Positions 19,163-28,058 are shown, numbered from the stretch's first letter. The stretch: DNA of 64,000 nt from Candidatus Omnitrophota bacterium (GCA_029570205.1 JAKQSI010000111.1:1-64000), one strand, 5' to 3'. Numbers and translations: made by a program. The notes: a model not told the origin generated them from the letters alone.

Positions 19163-19684
19163 TTAATCACGTGGAGACCGAGCAACAATGACTTTCGAAT
19201 CACGGAGGATGCGGCCCTTATATTGATATCCTTTTTCCACTTCCTCCACAATGGTGTTGTCTTCCACGGAAGGGTCCTCCCTGACATCCACGACCTCATG
19301 ACGAGTAAGATCCAGCTTCTGTCCGACAGATTTTATCGCGGACAGCCCCTCCCGTTCCAGAGCTAACAGCAAGTGTCGATGAACCGCCTTGATGGCCTTG
19401 AACCAATTGGCAAGAACTTCGTCCTCCTCAAGATTGAGGCTGGAGGAATACTTCAAAATATTATCAAAAGCGTCAAGGATCGGGATCATCCGGCGCATCA
19501 GGTCTTCTTTGGAGTCTTTCCTGCGCTCGACCCGTTTGGGCACTTCGCCCCGCTCCAGCGCTTCAAGGCACGCGGAGAGGACATCCCGTTTGCGGTCGCT
19601 CCGAACCTCCAGGGGCATCTCCTCGATCGGGAAGATTTCCTTAAGGTCGGAACGGTCAGACTTGCCGAGTTTCCAACCGGGCAT
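19163..19684 (-). CDS. GrpE-like nucleotide exchange factor, short N-terminus
   Basis: This 173-residue protein has the GrpE C-terminal beta-wing signature VEKGYQYKGRILRDSKVIVA, and upstream helices with LMRRMIPILDAFDNI, which matches the GrpE dimer helix. The long N-terminal coiled coil of housekeeping GrpE is reduced and replaced by a short region with an acidic patch. It lies between the J-like protein and the Hsp70 genes, so it probably serves that Hsp70. AAGGAAAA lies upstream of ATG 19684. Confidence 0.85.
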   Translation of the reverse strand: MPGWKLGKSDRSDLKEIFPIEEMPLEVRSDRKRDVLSACLEALERGEVPKRVERRKDSKEDLMRRMIPILDAFDNILKYSSSLNLEEDEVLANWFKAIKAVHRHLLLALEREGLSAIKSVGQKLDLTRHEVVDVREDPSVEDNTIVEEVEKGYQYKGRILRDSKVIVARSPRD

Positions 19685-19735
19685 TGAGTTTTCCTTGCTC
19701 TATAGGTGTTCGACGATGCGAGTTTTTCGGCTCGA

Positions 19736-21022
19736 TCAACGCAGATTTCCGAGACGTTTCGCCTCTCGGACCCCCTGCTTTGCAGCCTTGTTCCTGGGGT
19801 CGAGCTCCAGGATTTTCTCGTATTCCTTCAACGCAGCGGCGAATTTTCGCATCTCGAAATAGGTTTCCGCAATCAGCAGGCGTACTTCCAGATTTGTCGG
19901 GTCGAAACGAAGCGCGTTTTTGAAGTGCGCCAGGGCCTGCTGGTGGATATTTTGGCTGCGAAGACGTTTTCCAATTGTGATATTTCCCCGGATGATATGG
20001 TCCTTCACCTGGTCCTTGCCGCCGCTGATTTTCAGAGCGCGGTTCCACATGTGAAAGGCCTCGTTAATCCGGTTTGTATTGAGATAGGCCCATCCGAGCT
20101 GGCACAGGAAATCGACATCGTCGCGGTACTCATCGAAGCAGGATTCAAAAGCGCGGACCGCCTGGGCCCAATTGCCCCGCTGCATACAGGCGTATCCCAA
20201 GTCTTTGCCGGATGCGCCCACCAAATCCTCAGAAACGTTCGTGGTTCCGCCCAGAAACCGCCCGCCGCTCTGTTTGTGTGCCGCCAGAATAAGCGCCTTG
20301 TAATATTCATCGTCAGGATGTTGACGGAGAACTCCGTGCCAAGACTCCAGGGCCTTCTTCCACCATTTATCCTGATTTTCCTCATCTCCTATTTTGCCGT
20401 AGGCGATTGCCAGGTTCTGAAACAGTTCCCCGTCGTGCATTTCCTCGGCCAGCGGCAGCCAAATCTTGATGGCTTCCTCCCAGTGTCCGGCCACGGCAAG
20501 GTCGTAGCCTCGTTTCCAGCGCATCGCCCGCCAGTTATGAATGGTTTCCGTATCGTTGGGCCGATAGCGCAGAATTGTCTTGAAGTCTTCTTCCGCCTCT
20601 TCCCACCGTCCATGCTCCGCCAGATAAAGTGAACGCCCCCGCAGGATAGTAATGGCCTTTGCACGTTCCTGGTCAGAGAGTTGATCGAGGTTCCGGTTCC
20701 CCAAAATGGCTGAAAGTTGCTGATTTAATTTGAAATGGGACAACGGCTGTTCCGGGTAATCCGGATAATCGGAATACCGGAGACGCGGGGAAGGCGCAAG
20801 AATGGAGATATCCTCACGTGCTCTGGAAGCGGGATCCCTCAGAATATCGTAGGCAGTACGAACTTCAATGAATTCATCGGGATGATATTCCGGCGAATAC
20901 TTCTTAACTAAAGCGAAATAAGCCGCTTTGATCTCTTCCTCCGTGGCCCGACGGTCCACGCCCAGGACTTTGTATGGGTTTCGAGTAAGTGTGATGTCTG
21001 TGCTGGTTTCGGTCTCGGCCAT
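19736..21022 (-). CDS. J-domain-like TPR protein with degenerate HPD motif
   Basis: From ATG 21022, with AGGCGGA upstream, the protein has 428 residues. The N-terminus (NPYKVLGVDRRATEEEIKAAY, then RTAYDILRD) aligns with a J-domain, but the loop that should read HPD reads SPE in KKYSPEYHPD; a literal HPD follows a few residues later, out of register. The remainder is mainly TPR repeats, for example AVRAFESCFDEYRDDVDFLCQ and ALKEYEKILELDP. It is the first gene of the auxiliary chaperone set and probably delivers clients or regulates the adjacent Hsp70. The ORF-track start at 21082 lies upstream of the likely promoter and is rejected. Confidence 0.8.
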   Translation of the reverse strand: MAETETSTDITLTRNPYKVLGVDRRATEEEIKAAYFALVKKYSPEYHPDEFIEVRTAYDILRDPASRAREDISILAPSPRLRYSDYPDYPEQPLSHFKLNQQLSAILGNRNLDQLSDQERAKAITILRGRSLYLAEHGRWEEAEEDFKTILRYRPNDTETIHNWRAMRWKRGYDLAVAGHWEEAIKIWLPLAEEMHDGELFQNLAIAYGKIGDEENQDKWWKKALESWHGVLRQHPDDEYYKALILAAHKQSGGRFLGGTTNVSEDLVGASGKDLGYACMQRGNWAQAVRAFESCFDEYRDDVDFLCQLGWAYLNTNRINEAFHMWNRALKISGGKDQVKDHIIRGNITIGKRLRSQNIHQQALAHFKNALRFDPTNLEVRLLIAETYFEMRKFAAALKEYEKILELDPRNKAAKQGVREAKRLGNLR

Positions 21023-21081
21023 ACTTCCGCCTGATGACAAACAAAAAGAGTCCCTGCCCTCTTGACAGGTGAAAACGTGCA

Positions 21082-21110
21082 ATCTTAGCGTAAGGAACCG
21101 ACTATTTCAA
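21082..21110 (-). promoter_or_regulatory. Sigma70-type promoter for the J-like/GrpE/Hsp70 cluster
   Basis: On the minus strand, TTGAAA (21110-21105), a 17-nt spacer, and TAAGAT (21087-21082) lie about 60 nt upstream of ATG 21022. The spacing and hexamers are close to consensus. The element is not a recognisable heat-shock (sigma32) promoter. Confidence 0.55.
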
Positions 21111-21136
21111 CAGACTTCCCTACTGTAGAATATAAT
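21106..21136 (+). promoter_or_regulatory. Candidate promoter for the flavin-reductase-like gene
   Basis: A perfect -10 TATAAT is at 21131-21136, about 34 nt before ATG 21170. The -35 region (TTCAAC at 21106) is weak and 19 nt away. It overlaps the -35 of the divergent chaperone promoter, so the two promoters may compete. Confidence 0.45.
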
Positions 21137-21169
21137 GCAGGTCAATTTGAGCCGATCCGGGAGTGTCCC

Positions 21170-21739
21170 ATGCTTGAACTTTCTCCCCAGAAATGCACGG
21201 AATTGCTCTATTCCCATCCGGTTTTGCTGCTGTCCTCGCGTGTCGGCTTGAAAGCCAATGTCATGCCGGTTTGCTGGTATGTGCCGCTCAGTTCCATGCC
21301 GGCGCTGATCGGGGTTTCGTTGACCCCCAGTTCGTACACATGCCACCTGGTGCAGGAATCCGGGGAGTTTGTTCTCGGGGTGCCGGACGAGACCATGCTG
21401 AAAGAGATTCATTTCTGCGGGGTTCACTGTGGGATGGATGTGGATAAGATTCGCCATTTGAAGTTGGTGACTCACCGTGCCCGCGATGTCAGCGCACTTC
21501 TGATTTCGGATTGCCTCGGTCAGATCGAATGCCGGGTTCGACAGGTGCAATCCACCGGCGACCGGAAGTTTTTCATCTCCGAGGTGATGACAGTGACGGT
21601 TCAGCCGTTTGCCTGGAATAACGGCTGGACCGACGAGATTCGACTGGTGCATTATCTGGGCGGGTTGGACTATCGGATTGGAAACGAGGTTGTGCGAGTT
21701 GAGGGAGTGCATCCGGGATATGTCCCGCTGGAGCGTTAG
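21170..21739 (+). CDS. Flavin reductase-like protein (FMN-binding split barrel)
   Basis: This 189-residue protein starts at ATG with a GGGAG site. The opening motif PVLLLSSRVGLKANVMPVCW and the following VSLTPSSYTCHLVQESGEFVLGVP are typical of the flavin reductase-like FMN-binding split barrel, where Thr/Ser and backbone groups hold FMN. Such proteins reduce flavins or store FMN, and the partner is unknown. The gene converges with amrA, 7 nt apart. Confidence 0.85.
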   Translation: MLELSPQKCTELLYSHPVLLLSSRVGLKANVMPVCWYVPLSSMPALIGVSLTPSSYTCHLVQESGEFVLGVPDETMLKEIHFCGVHCGMDVDKIRHLKLVTHRARDVSALLISDCLGQIECRVRQVQSTGDRKFFISEVMTVTVQPFAWNNGWTDEIRLVHYLGGLDYRIGNEVVRVEGVHPGYVPLER

Positions 21740-21746
21740 GAACGAT

Positions 21747-22358
21747 TCACGAACTGCCTGTGCGGGGCGGCCAAATCCCCATACCTTTTTCACCAAAGAC
21801 CTGAGCTTCATAAGTGTAAATCTCCGTCTCCGGGTTTTTCCAGGCATTTCTGGACAAACCGGCTTTTTGGCAGGTCTGTTCCAGAAAGGTCTGACGGTCC
21901 CAGCCCTGGCCTGCGCCGACCTGCGGCAACAAGGTTCCATGCCGTTGACCTCCGAAAGGCGATTTCCCCACGATATACAAACCATGGCGGCCTACCTGGA
22001 TCTCCTCGATATTTTGGACGCGGTGCATCGGTGTCAAGACGGATATCTCGATGTCCAGTTCCGGGATTTCATCAGACGATACCGGCAGAAAACGGCTGTC
22101 ATTAAGCGCCGCCTCTCGTGCCATGACGGCAACCAATTCCAGAAGCGGGATGTCATCGGGTTCAAACCTTCCCAGGCAACCCCGAAGTTCTTCCTGACGG
22201 TGAAGTGTAACAAAAACACCGCATTTTCTGGCCAGATTTCCGAGAGGCTCCGCGAATTCACAGATCGTGCTGCTTACGGCTACCCGGACCGCATCTCGGG
22301 CAACTCTCAGCAACTGCCGCCGCTCCGACTCGGTCAAGAACGAACTTTTCTCCGACAT
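21747..22358 (-). CDS. amrA: AmmeMemoRadiSam system protein A (AMMECR1 domain)
   Basis: This 203-residue protein belongs to the AMMECR1 family, marked by the invariant LRGCLG motif and the downstream SPFGGQRHGTLLPQV and GWDRQTFLEQ segments. The biochemical role of the family is not established. The ORF track starts at TTG 22379, but ATG 22358 with a GGGGGAAG site is preferred. It lies just downstream of the Memo-family gene, a recurrent pairing in bacteria and archaea. The radical SAM partner of this three-part system is not in the window. Confidence 0.9.
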   Translation of the reverse strand: MSEKSSFLTESERRQLLRVARDAVRVAVSSTICEFAEPLGNLARKCGVFVTLHRQEELRGCLGRFEPDDIPLLELVAVMAREAALNDSRFLPVSSDEIPELDIEISVLTPMHRVQNIEEIQVGRHGLYIVGKSPFGGQRHGTLLPQVGAGQGWDRQTFLEQTCQKAGLSRNAWKNPETEIYTYEAQVFGEKGMGIWPPRTGSS

Positions 22359-22385
22359 TGCTTTTCTTCCCCCTTTCAAGAGAGA

Positions 22386-23288
22386 TCATTCTGCCGGCGT
22401 TGAATCTTGCTTCCGCCGTGAGCGATATACGGCCAAAGAACCGTAGCCCACTACCTCATCTCTGGAACCGTAGGTGGAATCCCCGGAATTGCGGTAGGCC
22501 AGGATTTCGGCGCGATCCGCCCCCAGGTTCCCGGCAGCACGCAAAGCCACCAGGACCGCGCCGGCGCCACAAAGAACACAGCGCAAACCCCGTACCGGTT
22601 CACGCGCCAATTCCGCCAGACGCTGTCGAATATGCTCTTCATCCAGAGTGACAAGCGCATGGAGAGCCTGTCGATCAATTCGAACCGCATCTTCGTACGG
22701 CGGGTAGTGAGTCATGTCCGAGGATGCAATCAGGACGGCCTTCTTTTCAGGGTGATTCTGCAGAACGGACGCAATCCCATCCCCGATCCGTTTGCCCAAT
22801 TCCGGGTCTTGCCCGCCGATCAGGATTTCGACGAAACGCGCGCCCGGGAGAGCAGTTTGAATAAATGGAATTTGCATTTCGGCGGAGTTCTCCGGGCGGC
22901 CGAAAGTCCCTGTATGAGCAGCCTGGATGTACGGCAAATCGGGAACGGCCTGCCGCAACTCCGTTACCAGATCGCGGTCGATATCAATTCGCCCCAGGGG
23001 TGTTTCGCAGGCTTCCATGTCCAGGATCGAGGCTTCCGCCGTACCACTATGGCAGACTGCGAGAATAATCGCCGTGTCGATTCCTCTGCCCTGCAAGGCA
23101 CGATACGAATATCCCGCTACTGGCCCGGAAAAGGTATAACCTGCATGAGGCACTAGAACCGCAAGAATCTCATCGGAGGTCTCGGGCGCCTTTGCTTGAT
23201 AAAGATAGGACCGTATTTCGGTTTGCAAAGCCCGTGGATTACCGGGATACCATTGACCCGCAAGAGCGGCCTGTTTGATGGACGGCAT
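22386..23288 (-). CDS. amrB: AmmeMemoRadiSam system protein B (Memo family)
   Basis: This 300-residue protein has the Memo fold, related to extradiol dioxygenases. VPHAGYTFSGPVAGYSY, the AHTGTFGRPENSAEMQIPF segment and SSDMTHYPPY carry the conserved histidines of the putative metal site, and GLRCVLCGAG carries the conserved cysteine near the C-terminus. It ends 27 nt upstream of the amrA start. Function in bacteria is unknown; by analogy with human MEMO1 a redox-active metal site is possible. Confidence 0.92.
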   Translation of the reverse strand: MPSIKQAALAGQWYPGNPRALQTEIRSYLYQAKAPETSDEILAVLVPHAGYTFSGPVAGYSYRALQGRGIDTAIILAVCHSGTAEASILDMEACETPLGRIDIDRDLVTELRQAVPDLPYIQAAHTGTFGRPENSAEMQIPFIQTALPGARFVEILIGGQDPELGKRIGDGIASVLQNHPEKKAVLIASSDMTHYPPYEDAVRIDRQALHALVTLDEEHIRQRLAELAREPVRGLRCVLCGAGAVLVALRAAGNLGADRAEILAYRNSGDSTYGSRDEVVGYGSLAVYRSRRKQDSTPAE

Positions 23289-23299
23289 GTGTTGTCATC

Positions 23300-23415
23300 T
23301 CCCTTCGGGGGCGAGACACCCCCGCAAAATGTCCAAGCTCCTTTCGGGGGCTAGAGGCCCCCGCTCCTGTATTACGATCCGTCATTCCGGCGAAAGCCGC
23401 AATCCGGGGTATGAC
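23300..23415. repeat. Cluster of small palindromic repeats
   Basis: Three hairpins lie between divergent genes: CGGGGGC/CCCCCG at 23306-23324, CGGGGGC/GCCCCCG at 23345-23363, and the widespread repeat GTCATTCCGGCGAAAGCC at 23381-23405 with stem CCGGC, loop GAAA. A relative of the last one recurs at 58986-59010. No gene is in this interval; the ORF-track start at 23275 merely reads through it. Confidence 0.75.
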
Positions 23416-23496
23416 GAGCAAAGCGCCATATTGAGCGATCTGCCGTTGTGTATGATACCAGCTGGAAGACCGAAAGAAAGAAGGAGACAACCCGGC

Positions 23497-24195
23497 GTGC
23501 CGTATTCCGTCCGTCTCATCAACAGGGATTATTCATGGTTGCGGGACCTCCCCTGGGAGAACGATCCGGCGGCATGGACATCGGCAGGGGCACAGGTTAT
23601 CAAGAAGTCCAAATCCCGGTTTGTCTTTTTCTGGGAAGGAGAATCGCCGGTTTTTATTAAGCGTTATTTGTCGCGTCGTTGGACAACGCAGTGGTTGTCC
23701 TGGCTGGTAGGGGTCAAATCGGCACGCGAGGCAAGAATCCTTCTAAAACTGCGCGGGTGTGGCATCCCGACGCCGGAACCCTATGGGGTGGTCGCGCCGT
23801 GGTTCCCGCTGGGGCCGGTTTCGAATTACCTGATTCTGGAGCCGTTGCGGGGCCGGAACCTTCATACGGTCATCCGGGAGTCACCGGAGAAGATGGAACC
23901 GGTCGCGCAGAAACTCGGTTCTCTTCTTGCGCAAATGCACGCGGTTGGATTTTTCCACCACGATGCGAACCTGCACAATTTTCTCCTGGATGAATCCGAA
24001 GACACACTGTACGCAATTGATGTGGATGGCGGCTGGTTTCCGCTCCCTCTGCTGATGTATCACCGCCGGAAGAACGTGTATCAAATCTTGCGGTCGGGCC
24101 GGGGATGTTGCACAAACAACGAATGGGAAGCGCGTTTTTGTCGGGCCTATGCGGAATCGGCTGGAGTCCCTCCGGAGGCCATTGCGGCGCTGTAG
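23497..24195 (+). CDS. WaaP/Kdo-kinase-like lipopolysaccharide kinase
   Basis: This is a 232-residue protein-kinase-fold enzyme that probably phosphorylates a sugar of the LPS core. The lysine in PVFIKRYL, the catalytic loop HHDANLHNFLLD (HxDxxxxN) and the metal-binding IDVDGG (in place of DFG) are visible. The start is taken as GTG 23497 with AAGGAG 10 nt upstream, because the longer ORF would translate the repeat cluster. The 3' end overlaps the convergent ligase/GT4 gene by 49 nt. It opens the envelope-glycan locus. Confidence 0.85.
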   Translation: MPYSVRLINRDYSWLRDLPWENDPAAWTSAGAQVIKKSKSRFVFFWEGESPVFIKRYLSRRWTTQWLSWLVGVKSAREARILLKLRGCGIPTPEPYGVVAPWFPLGPVSNYLILEPLRGRNLHTVIRESPEKMEPVAQKLGSLLAQMHAVGFFHHDANLHNFLLDESEDTLYAIDVDGGWFPLPLLMYHRRKNVYQILRSGRGCCTNNEWEARFCRAYAESAGVPPEAIAAL

Positions 24196-26678
24196 AACTG
24201 CTCGAAGAGATCGGCGATCCGTTCGGGTGTATGTTGCCGTTCCGCCCGCAGCCGTCCGTGCCGCCCCATTTCCCGCAATCGCTCGGGAAATGCAATCAGG
24301 TCAAGAATATCCCGCGCCAGTGCGTCTGGTCGTTCATCACGACAGATCACACCGTTTACTCCATCCTCAATCAGGTCTACCAGAGCGCCGATCGGCGAAA
24401 CCAGGCTGGGTATTCCGACAGCCATTGCCTCCAATACGGTTCGGCAGGCGCCGTCGGAACCGGGACGCAGATAAATCAACAGGTCCATCGCCGCAACATG
24501 CTGGGGGAAATCATCCGTATGATATCCGCCGAAAATGACGGAATCGGTCAGGCCCCGCTCGATCACCAGGCGACGAATTTGCTCCTCATTTTCACCGCGT
24601 CCGATCAGAAGGAGACGCGCATCCGGACGGGTTCGAACCACATGCGCCCAAGCTTCTACAACCAGATCATGGCGACGGTACGGTTGAAACCGGGAAATCA
24701 TCCCGGCCACGGGAGCCTCTGTGGGAATGTTGAATCGGCGGCGCACGGATTCACTGTCCAATCCGGGATGAAACCGTTCGATATCCACAAGACCTGGGAG
24801 AACCCAGCAGGCTTCTTGTCCGATCATCCGCTCATGGATCATTTGGTCGCGTGTCGCCGAGGAGACGCAGAGGACCCCTTTGACACGCCTGTAAATGTAA
24901 TCGGAGAGCGGATCTCTCGGCGGCGGCTGATCTTTAAAGATACTCGCCACAAGAGCCGCGCCTGCCGGGCGGGAGGCACAGGCGAACGCGGCAAGCGCCA
25001 GATCGTGGGGAAAATGGGCGTGGATGATATCCCACTCGCCGCTGCGTACGAATTTGCGTAACGTACGAATATCGGAGAGGTTATCGAACAGGTTCAAATG
25101 CCGATTCAGGCGAATCTGCGGCACAAGAAGCAATCCCTGCTTCTCAGCCAGAGCGCCTAATCCTCGTTGCCCCTGCTTTTCGCGACTGGTGAAAACCGGG
25201 CCTCGACTGGACAAACGAAACCGTGGCGGTCCCACGGGAGAGGCGAATCCGATCTGATGTCCCCGCTTTGCCAATAGCGAACAAACGGTCAGCACCATTC
25301 CGGCGGGACCGGTGTAACGGTCGTTCCCATATAGGTGCAGAATCCTGAGCGGGCGTGAGGGGATGGCAATTCTGGGAGGCGAGACATACGGTTTCTCTTC
25401 CGGGAACAGACGTTGATCGGTCTCAACCAGACGGGGAAAATCCGATTCCGTCCTCAGGCGTTCCAGCATCCCCAGGAACAGCACAAGAGCAGGAGTCACA
25501 TTTCGCGTGAACAGCAGCGTGTCAAAGCAACAGAAAACCGTAAATCCTACGGCAGCCCCGAAAAAGTAAGCGTGTTCTCCATATCGGCCCCACGTGCCGG
25601 AGGGCGAGCGCGGCGGAACAAATCGCACAAAGCGAACAGCCAGCCAAATCAGGGCCAGAAGTCCGGGAGGACCGTAAATCAGCCAGACATGAAAAAAAAG
25701 GTTGTGTGCATGGTTGATTTCCGGGTACGGGGGCCGGTCCGCACGAAAGGATTGCAGGTATGACACACGATCCTTCACCGCATTCCCGCCGCCCCAGCCG
25801 GACGCGGGAAGATGCGGGACAGCATAACGCATCATCTGGTCCCAAATCACCAGGCGGGATTGCGGACGGGAGCCGGAGATATCCAGGAAGGTTTCCTTCA
25901 TCCGCCCCATGGCCGGTCCGACAAAGAAAGGCGCGACAAGTCCCGCGATCAACAGCAGCGGCAAGAGATGCATCAGCGCCCGACGTCCACCCAGCCGCCA
26001 CATACAGATAAGAGAAACAAACAGCCCCAGGTAAGCCGCTCGTGAAAACGTTATCAGAACCGCCAGGAAAATCAGCGCCGCCACACAGAATATGCCCACG
26101 TGAATCCACCACTCTCTCGAAAGACGGGCAATCAGTAGAAGCATCGGCAATCCAAGCAGGGCATAAGCCGCCAGCAGATTGGGATGGCCGAATGTGCCCT
26201 CTGCGCGGAATTGCCCGCTCACAATCCATTCAAACAAAACCACCATCCCCAGGTATAAATTCCCGGCGACAAAAGCGCCTGTAACCCACCGTGTGGCACG
26301 TTCGTGAAACGGAAAATTGACCAGGGCACAATAAAAAGCCATACACAGAATCAATTTCAGCGCATCTTTGAGGGACTCGTAGCCGTATCCCGGCGACACA
26401 CCGGAAAAAAGCGAGACAAGCGCCAGCCCTGCCAATGGAGCAAGGAAAATCCCCGGACGCAGGCGCAAGTCGCTTCCGAGAAACCAGAACACAAACCACG
26501 TTATTAGAAACGGCGTGAAAAGCTTGTAGGCATTCCCGCCAAACGAGACTGACTGCCCGAACAACTCGAAGGCAATTCGCCCGGCGGGTATGGTGAACAG
26601 AATAACTCCCAGCTGAATCCACAAGAGAATCCCCAGCCAGAAGCGGAAGTCATTTCGACGATACCCGGCCATTTGCAT
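24147..26678 (-). CDS. Fusion of O-antigen ligase/polymerase-like membrane domain with GT4 glycosyltransferase
   Basis: This 843-residue protein has about ten to twelve membrane segments in residues 1-430, with the Wzy_C-type region SRAAYLGLF and SRLVIWDQMM and a large loop ending in EINHAHNLFFHVWLIYGPPGL, typical of O-antigen ligases (WaaL) and polymerases. After a short linker, residues 465-843 form a GT4 enzyme: HLYGNDRYTGPAGMVLT, IIHAHFPHDLA, SRFQPYRRHDLVVEAW, and the donor site around GACRTVLEAMAVGIPSLV. Joining sugar transfer to polymer ligation in one chain is unusual. The ATG has a weak AGG site. The 3' end overlaps the kinase gene on the other strand. Confidence 0.85.
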   Translation of the reverse strand: MQMAGYRRNDFRFWLGILLWIQLGVILFTIPAGRIAFELFGQSVSFGGNAYKLFTPFLITWFVFWFLGSDLRLRPGIFLAPLAGLALVSLFSGVSPGYGYESLKDALKLILCMAFYCALVNFPFHERATRWVTGAFVAGNLYLGMVVLFEWIVSGQFRAEGTFGHPNLLAAYALLGLPMLLLIARLSREWWIHVGIFCVAALIFLAVLITFSRAAYLGLFVSLICMWRLGGRRALMHLLPLLLIAGLVAPFFVGPAMGRMKETFLDISGSRPQSRLVIWDQMMRYAVPHLPASGWGGGNAVKDRVSYLQSFRADRPPYPEINHAHNLFFHVWLIYGPPGLLALIWLAVRFVRFVPPRSPSGTWGRYGEHAYFFGAAVGFTVFCCFDTLLFTRNVTPALVLFLGMLERLRTESDFPRLVETDQRLFPEEKPYVSPPRIAIPSRPLRILHLYGNDRYTGPAGMVLTVCSLLAKRGHQIGFASPVGPPRFRLSSRGPVFTSREKQGQRGLGALAEKQGLLLVPQIRLNRHLNLFDNLSDIRTLRKFVRSGEWDIIHAHFPHDLALAAFACASRPAGAALVASIFKDQPPPRDPLSDYIYRRVKGVLCVSSATRDQMIHERMIGQEACWVLPGLVDIERFHPGLDSESVRRRFNIPTEAPVAGMISRFQPYRRHDLVVEAWAHVVRTRPDARLLLIGRGENEEQIRRLVIERGLTDSVIFGGYHTDDFPQHVAAMDLLIYLRPGSDGACRTVLEAMAVGIPSLVSPIGALVDLIEDGVNGVICRDERPDALARDILDLIAFPERLREMGRHGRLRAERQHTPERIADLFEQFYSAAMASGGTPADSA

Positions 26679-26792
26679 GGTTTCTATTACCTACCCGGAA
26701 ACGCAGGATCCTCACAGGACAGGGTCTTCTCCTCAGAGCATAAACCGAAATGATACGATCACACAAGCGAAAAAGACTCCAGGGTATTTCCT

Positions 26793-27938
26793 ATGGATTC
26801 AATGCCTCTTCCCATCCTTCAGATCTCAAGCAGCAGCTCCATGACCGGAGAAGCCGGGCATGTTTTCAGCCTGTCCAGGGGGCTGATCGAACGGGGGCAC
26901 CGGGTCCTGATCGGCTGTCGAAGCATCAAGAGAGGGAAGCCGATTGATCGGATGCTGCAAGAGGCGAGAAAGGTGGAAGGCGCGGAGGTTTTCCCGCTCA
27001 ATTTAGTGAAAGGGATTTCGTTGCGATACGACCTGGCAGATCTGGGAACGCTGGACCGCCTGTGCAGAGACAATCCTGAATTGCGCATCATTCACGCTCA
27101 CCGATCCAAGGAACACTGGCTGGCCATGCTGCTCCGGCGACGGTATCCATATCTTCGGGTGGTTCGAACCCGGCATGTCACCACACGTATCCGACCGCAC
27201 ATTCTGAACCGCCGGCTATATCAAAATACCGACGCGGTAATCGCTACCTCAACGGCCATTCGAGATGGACTGGCCGCATCCGGGATTCTTCCGGCGGAGA
27301 GTATTTCCGTACTGCATGGTGGGGTTGACGCGAAACGGTTCCATCCGGGGATATCCGGGGAACCGTTCCGACAAGAACTCGGCGTAGACATGGATGTTCC
27401 GTTGGTAGTGGCCGTCGGGCATCTGGATCGGGTCAAGGGGTATGATGTGCTGGTCCGCGCATTTCGTAAGGTTCACCGGGCATTCCCCGCCGCTCGCCTG
27501 GTCATTGTCGGAGAAGAGCATGAGGTTCGGCGGGAGGATTTGATGAACCTTGCTGCCGAGCTGGACATTGCAGACCGGGCGCTTTTGCCCGGGAGGAGGG
27601 AGGATATCCCGGTAATCATGGCGGCGAGTACGGTGGGGGTGATTTCCTCGGTCGGATCGGAGGGAAACAGCCGTGTAGCTCTGGAGTTCATGGCAACAGG
27701 AAAACCTGTGGTGTCCACTACGGTAGGATGTCTTCCTGATTTGATTCGAGACAATGAGACAGGGATATTGGTCGCTCCTGGGGATTCTGATGCACCGGCA
27801 GAAGGGATACTCAAGATTTTGGAGGCGCCGGAGATGGGGGTGGCATTCGGCAAAGCCGGACGAAAACTTGTCGAAACAACCTATACTGAGGAGATTGCCG
27901 CTGAGAGGGTGGAGGGGATTTACCTGGGGCTTTTTTGA
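26793..27938 (+). CDS. GT4-family glycosyltransferase
   Basis: This 381-residue GT-B enzyme has the acceptor-domain loop SSSSMTGEAGHVFSLSRGL, IIHAHRSKEHW, the donor-domain GHLDRVKGYDVLVRAF and the ENxxxE-like SEGNSRVALEFMATGKPVV, which contacts the nucleotide sugar. It probably builds an LPS or surface glycan. The acceptor and sugar cannot be named. An AGGG site lies before ATG 26793, and the gene is divergent from the ligase/GT4 fusion. Confidence 0.9.
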   Translation: MDSMPLPILQISSSSSMTGEAGHVFSLSRGLIERGHRVLIGCRSIKRGKPIDRMLQEARKVEGAEVFPLNLVKGISLRYDLADLGTLDRLCRDNPELRIIHAHRSKEHWLAMLLRRRYPYLRVVRTRHVTTRIRPHILNRRLYQNTDAVIATSTAIRDGLAASGILPAESISVLHGGVDAKRFHPGISGEPFRQELGVDMDVPLVVAVGHLDRVKGYDVLVRAFRKVHRAFPAARLVIVGEEHEVRREDLMNLAAELDIADRALLPGRREDIPVIMAASTVGVISSVGSEGNSRVALEFMATGKPVVSTTVGCLPDLIRDNETGILVAPGDSDAPAEGILKILEAPEMGVAFGKAGRKLVETTYTEEIAAERVEGIYLGLF

Positions 27939-28058
27939 TACTGGCAAATTGCGAAAAAAGGGCTATATTATATCTGTGTCGGAATAACCGTGCGGACCGG
28001 TTCTTCGTTGAAGAATAAAACAAGTGCGGGTTCCATCCGCCATCGGAGGAAAACAATC

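Noticed and set aside
19706-20632. 308-residue plus-strand ORF
   Set aside because: Antisense shadow of the J-like TPR gene.
24105-25061. 318-residue plus-strand ORF
   Set aside because: Antisense to the GT4 part of the fusion gene; codon pattern follows the minus strand.
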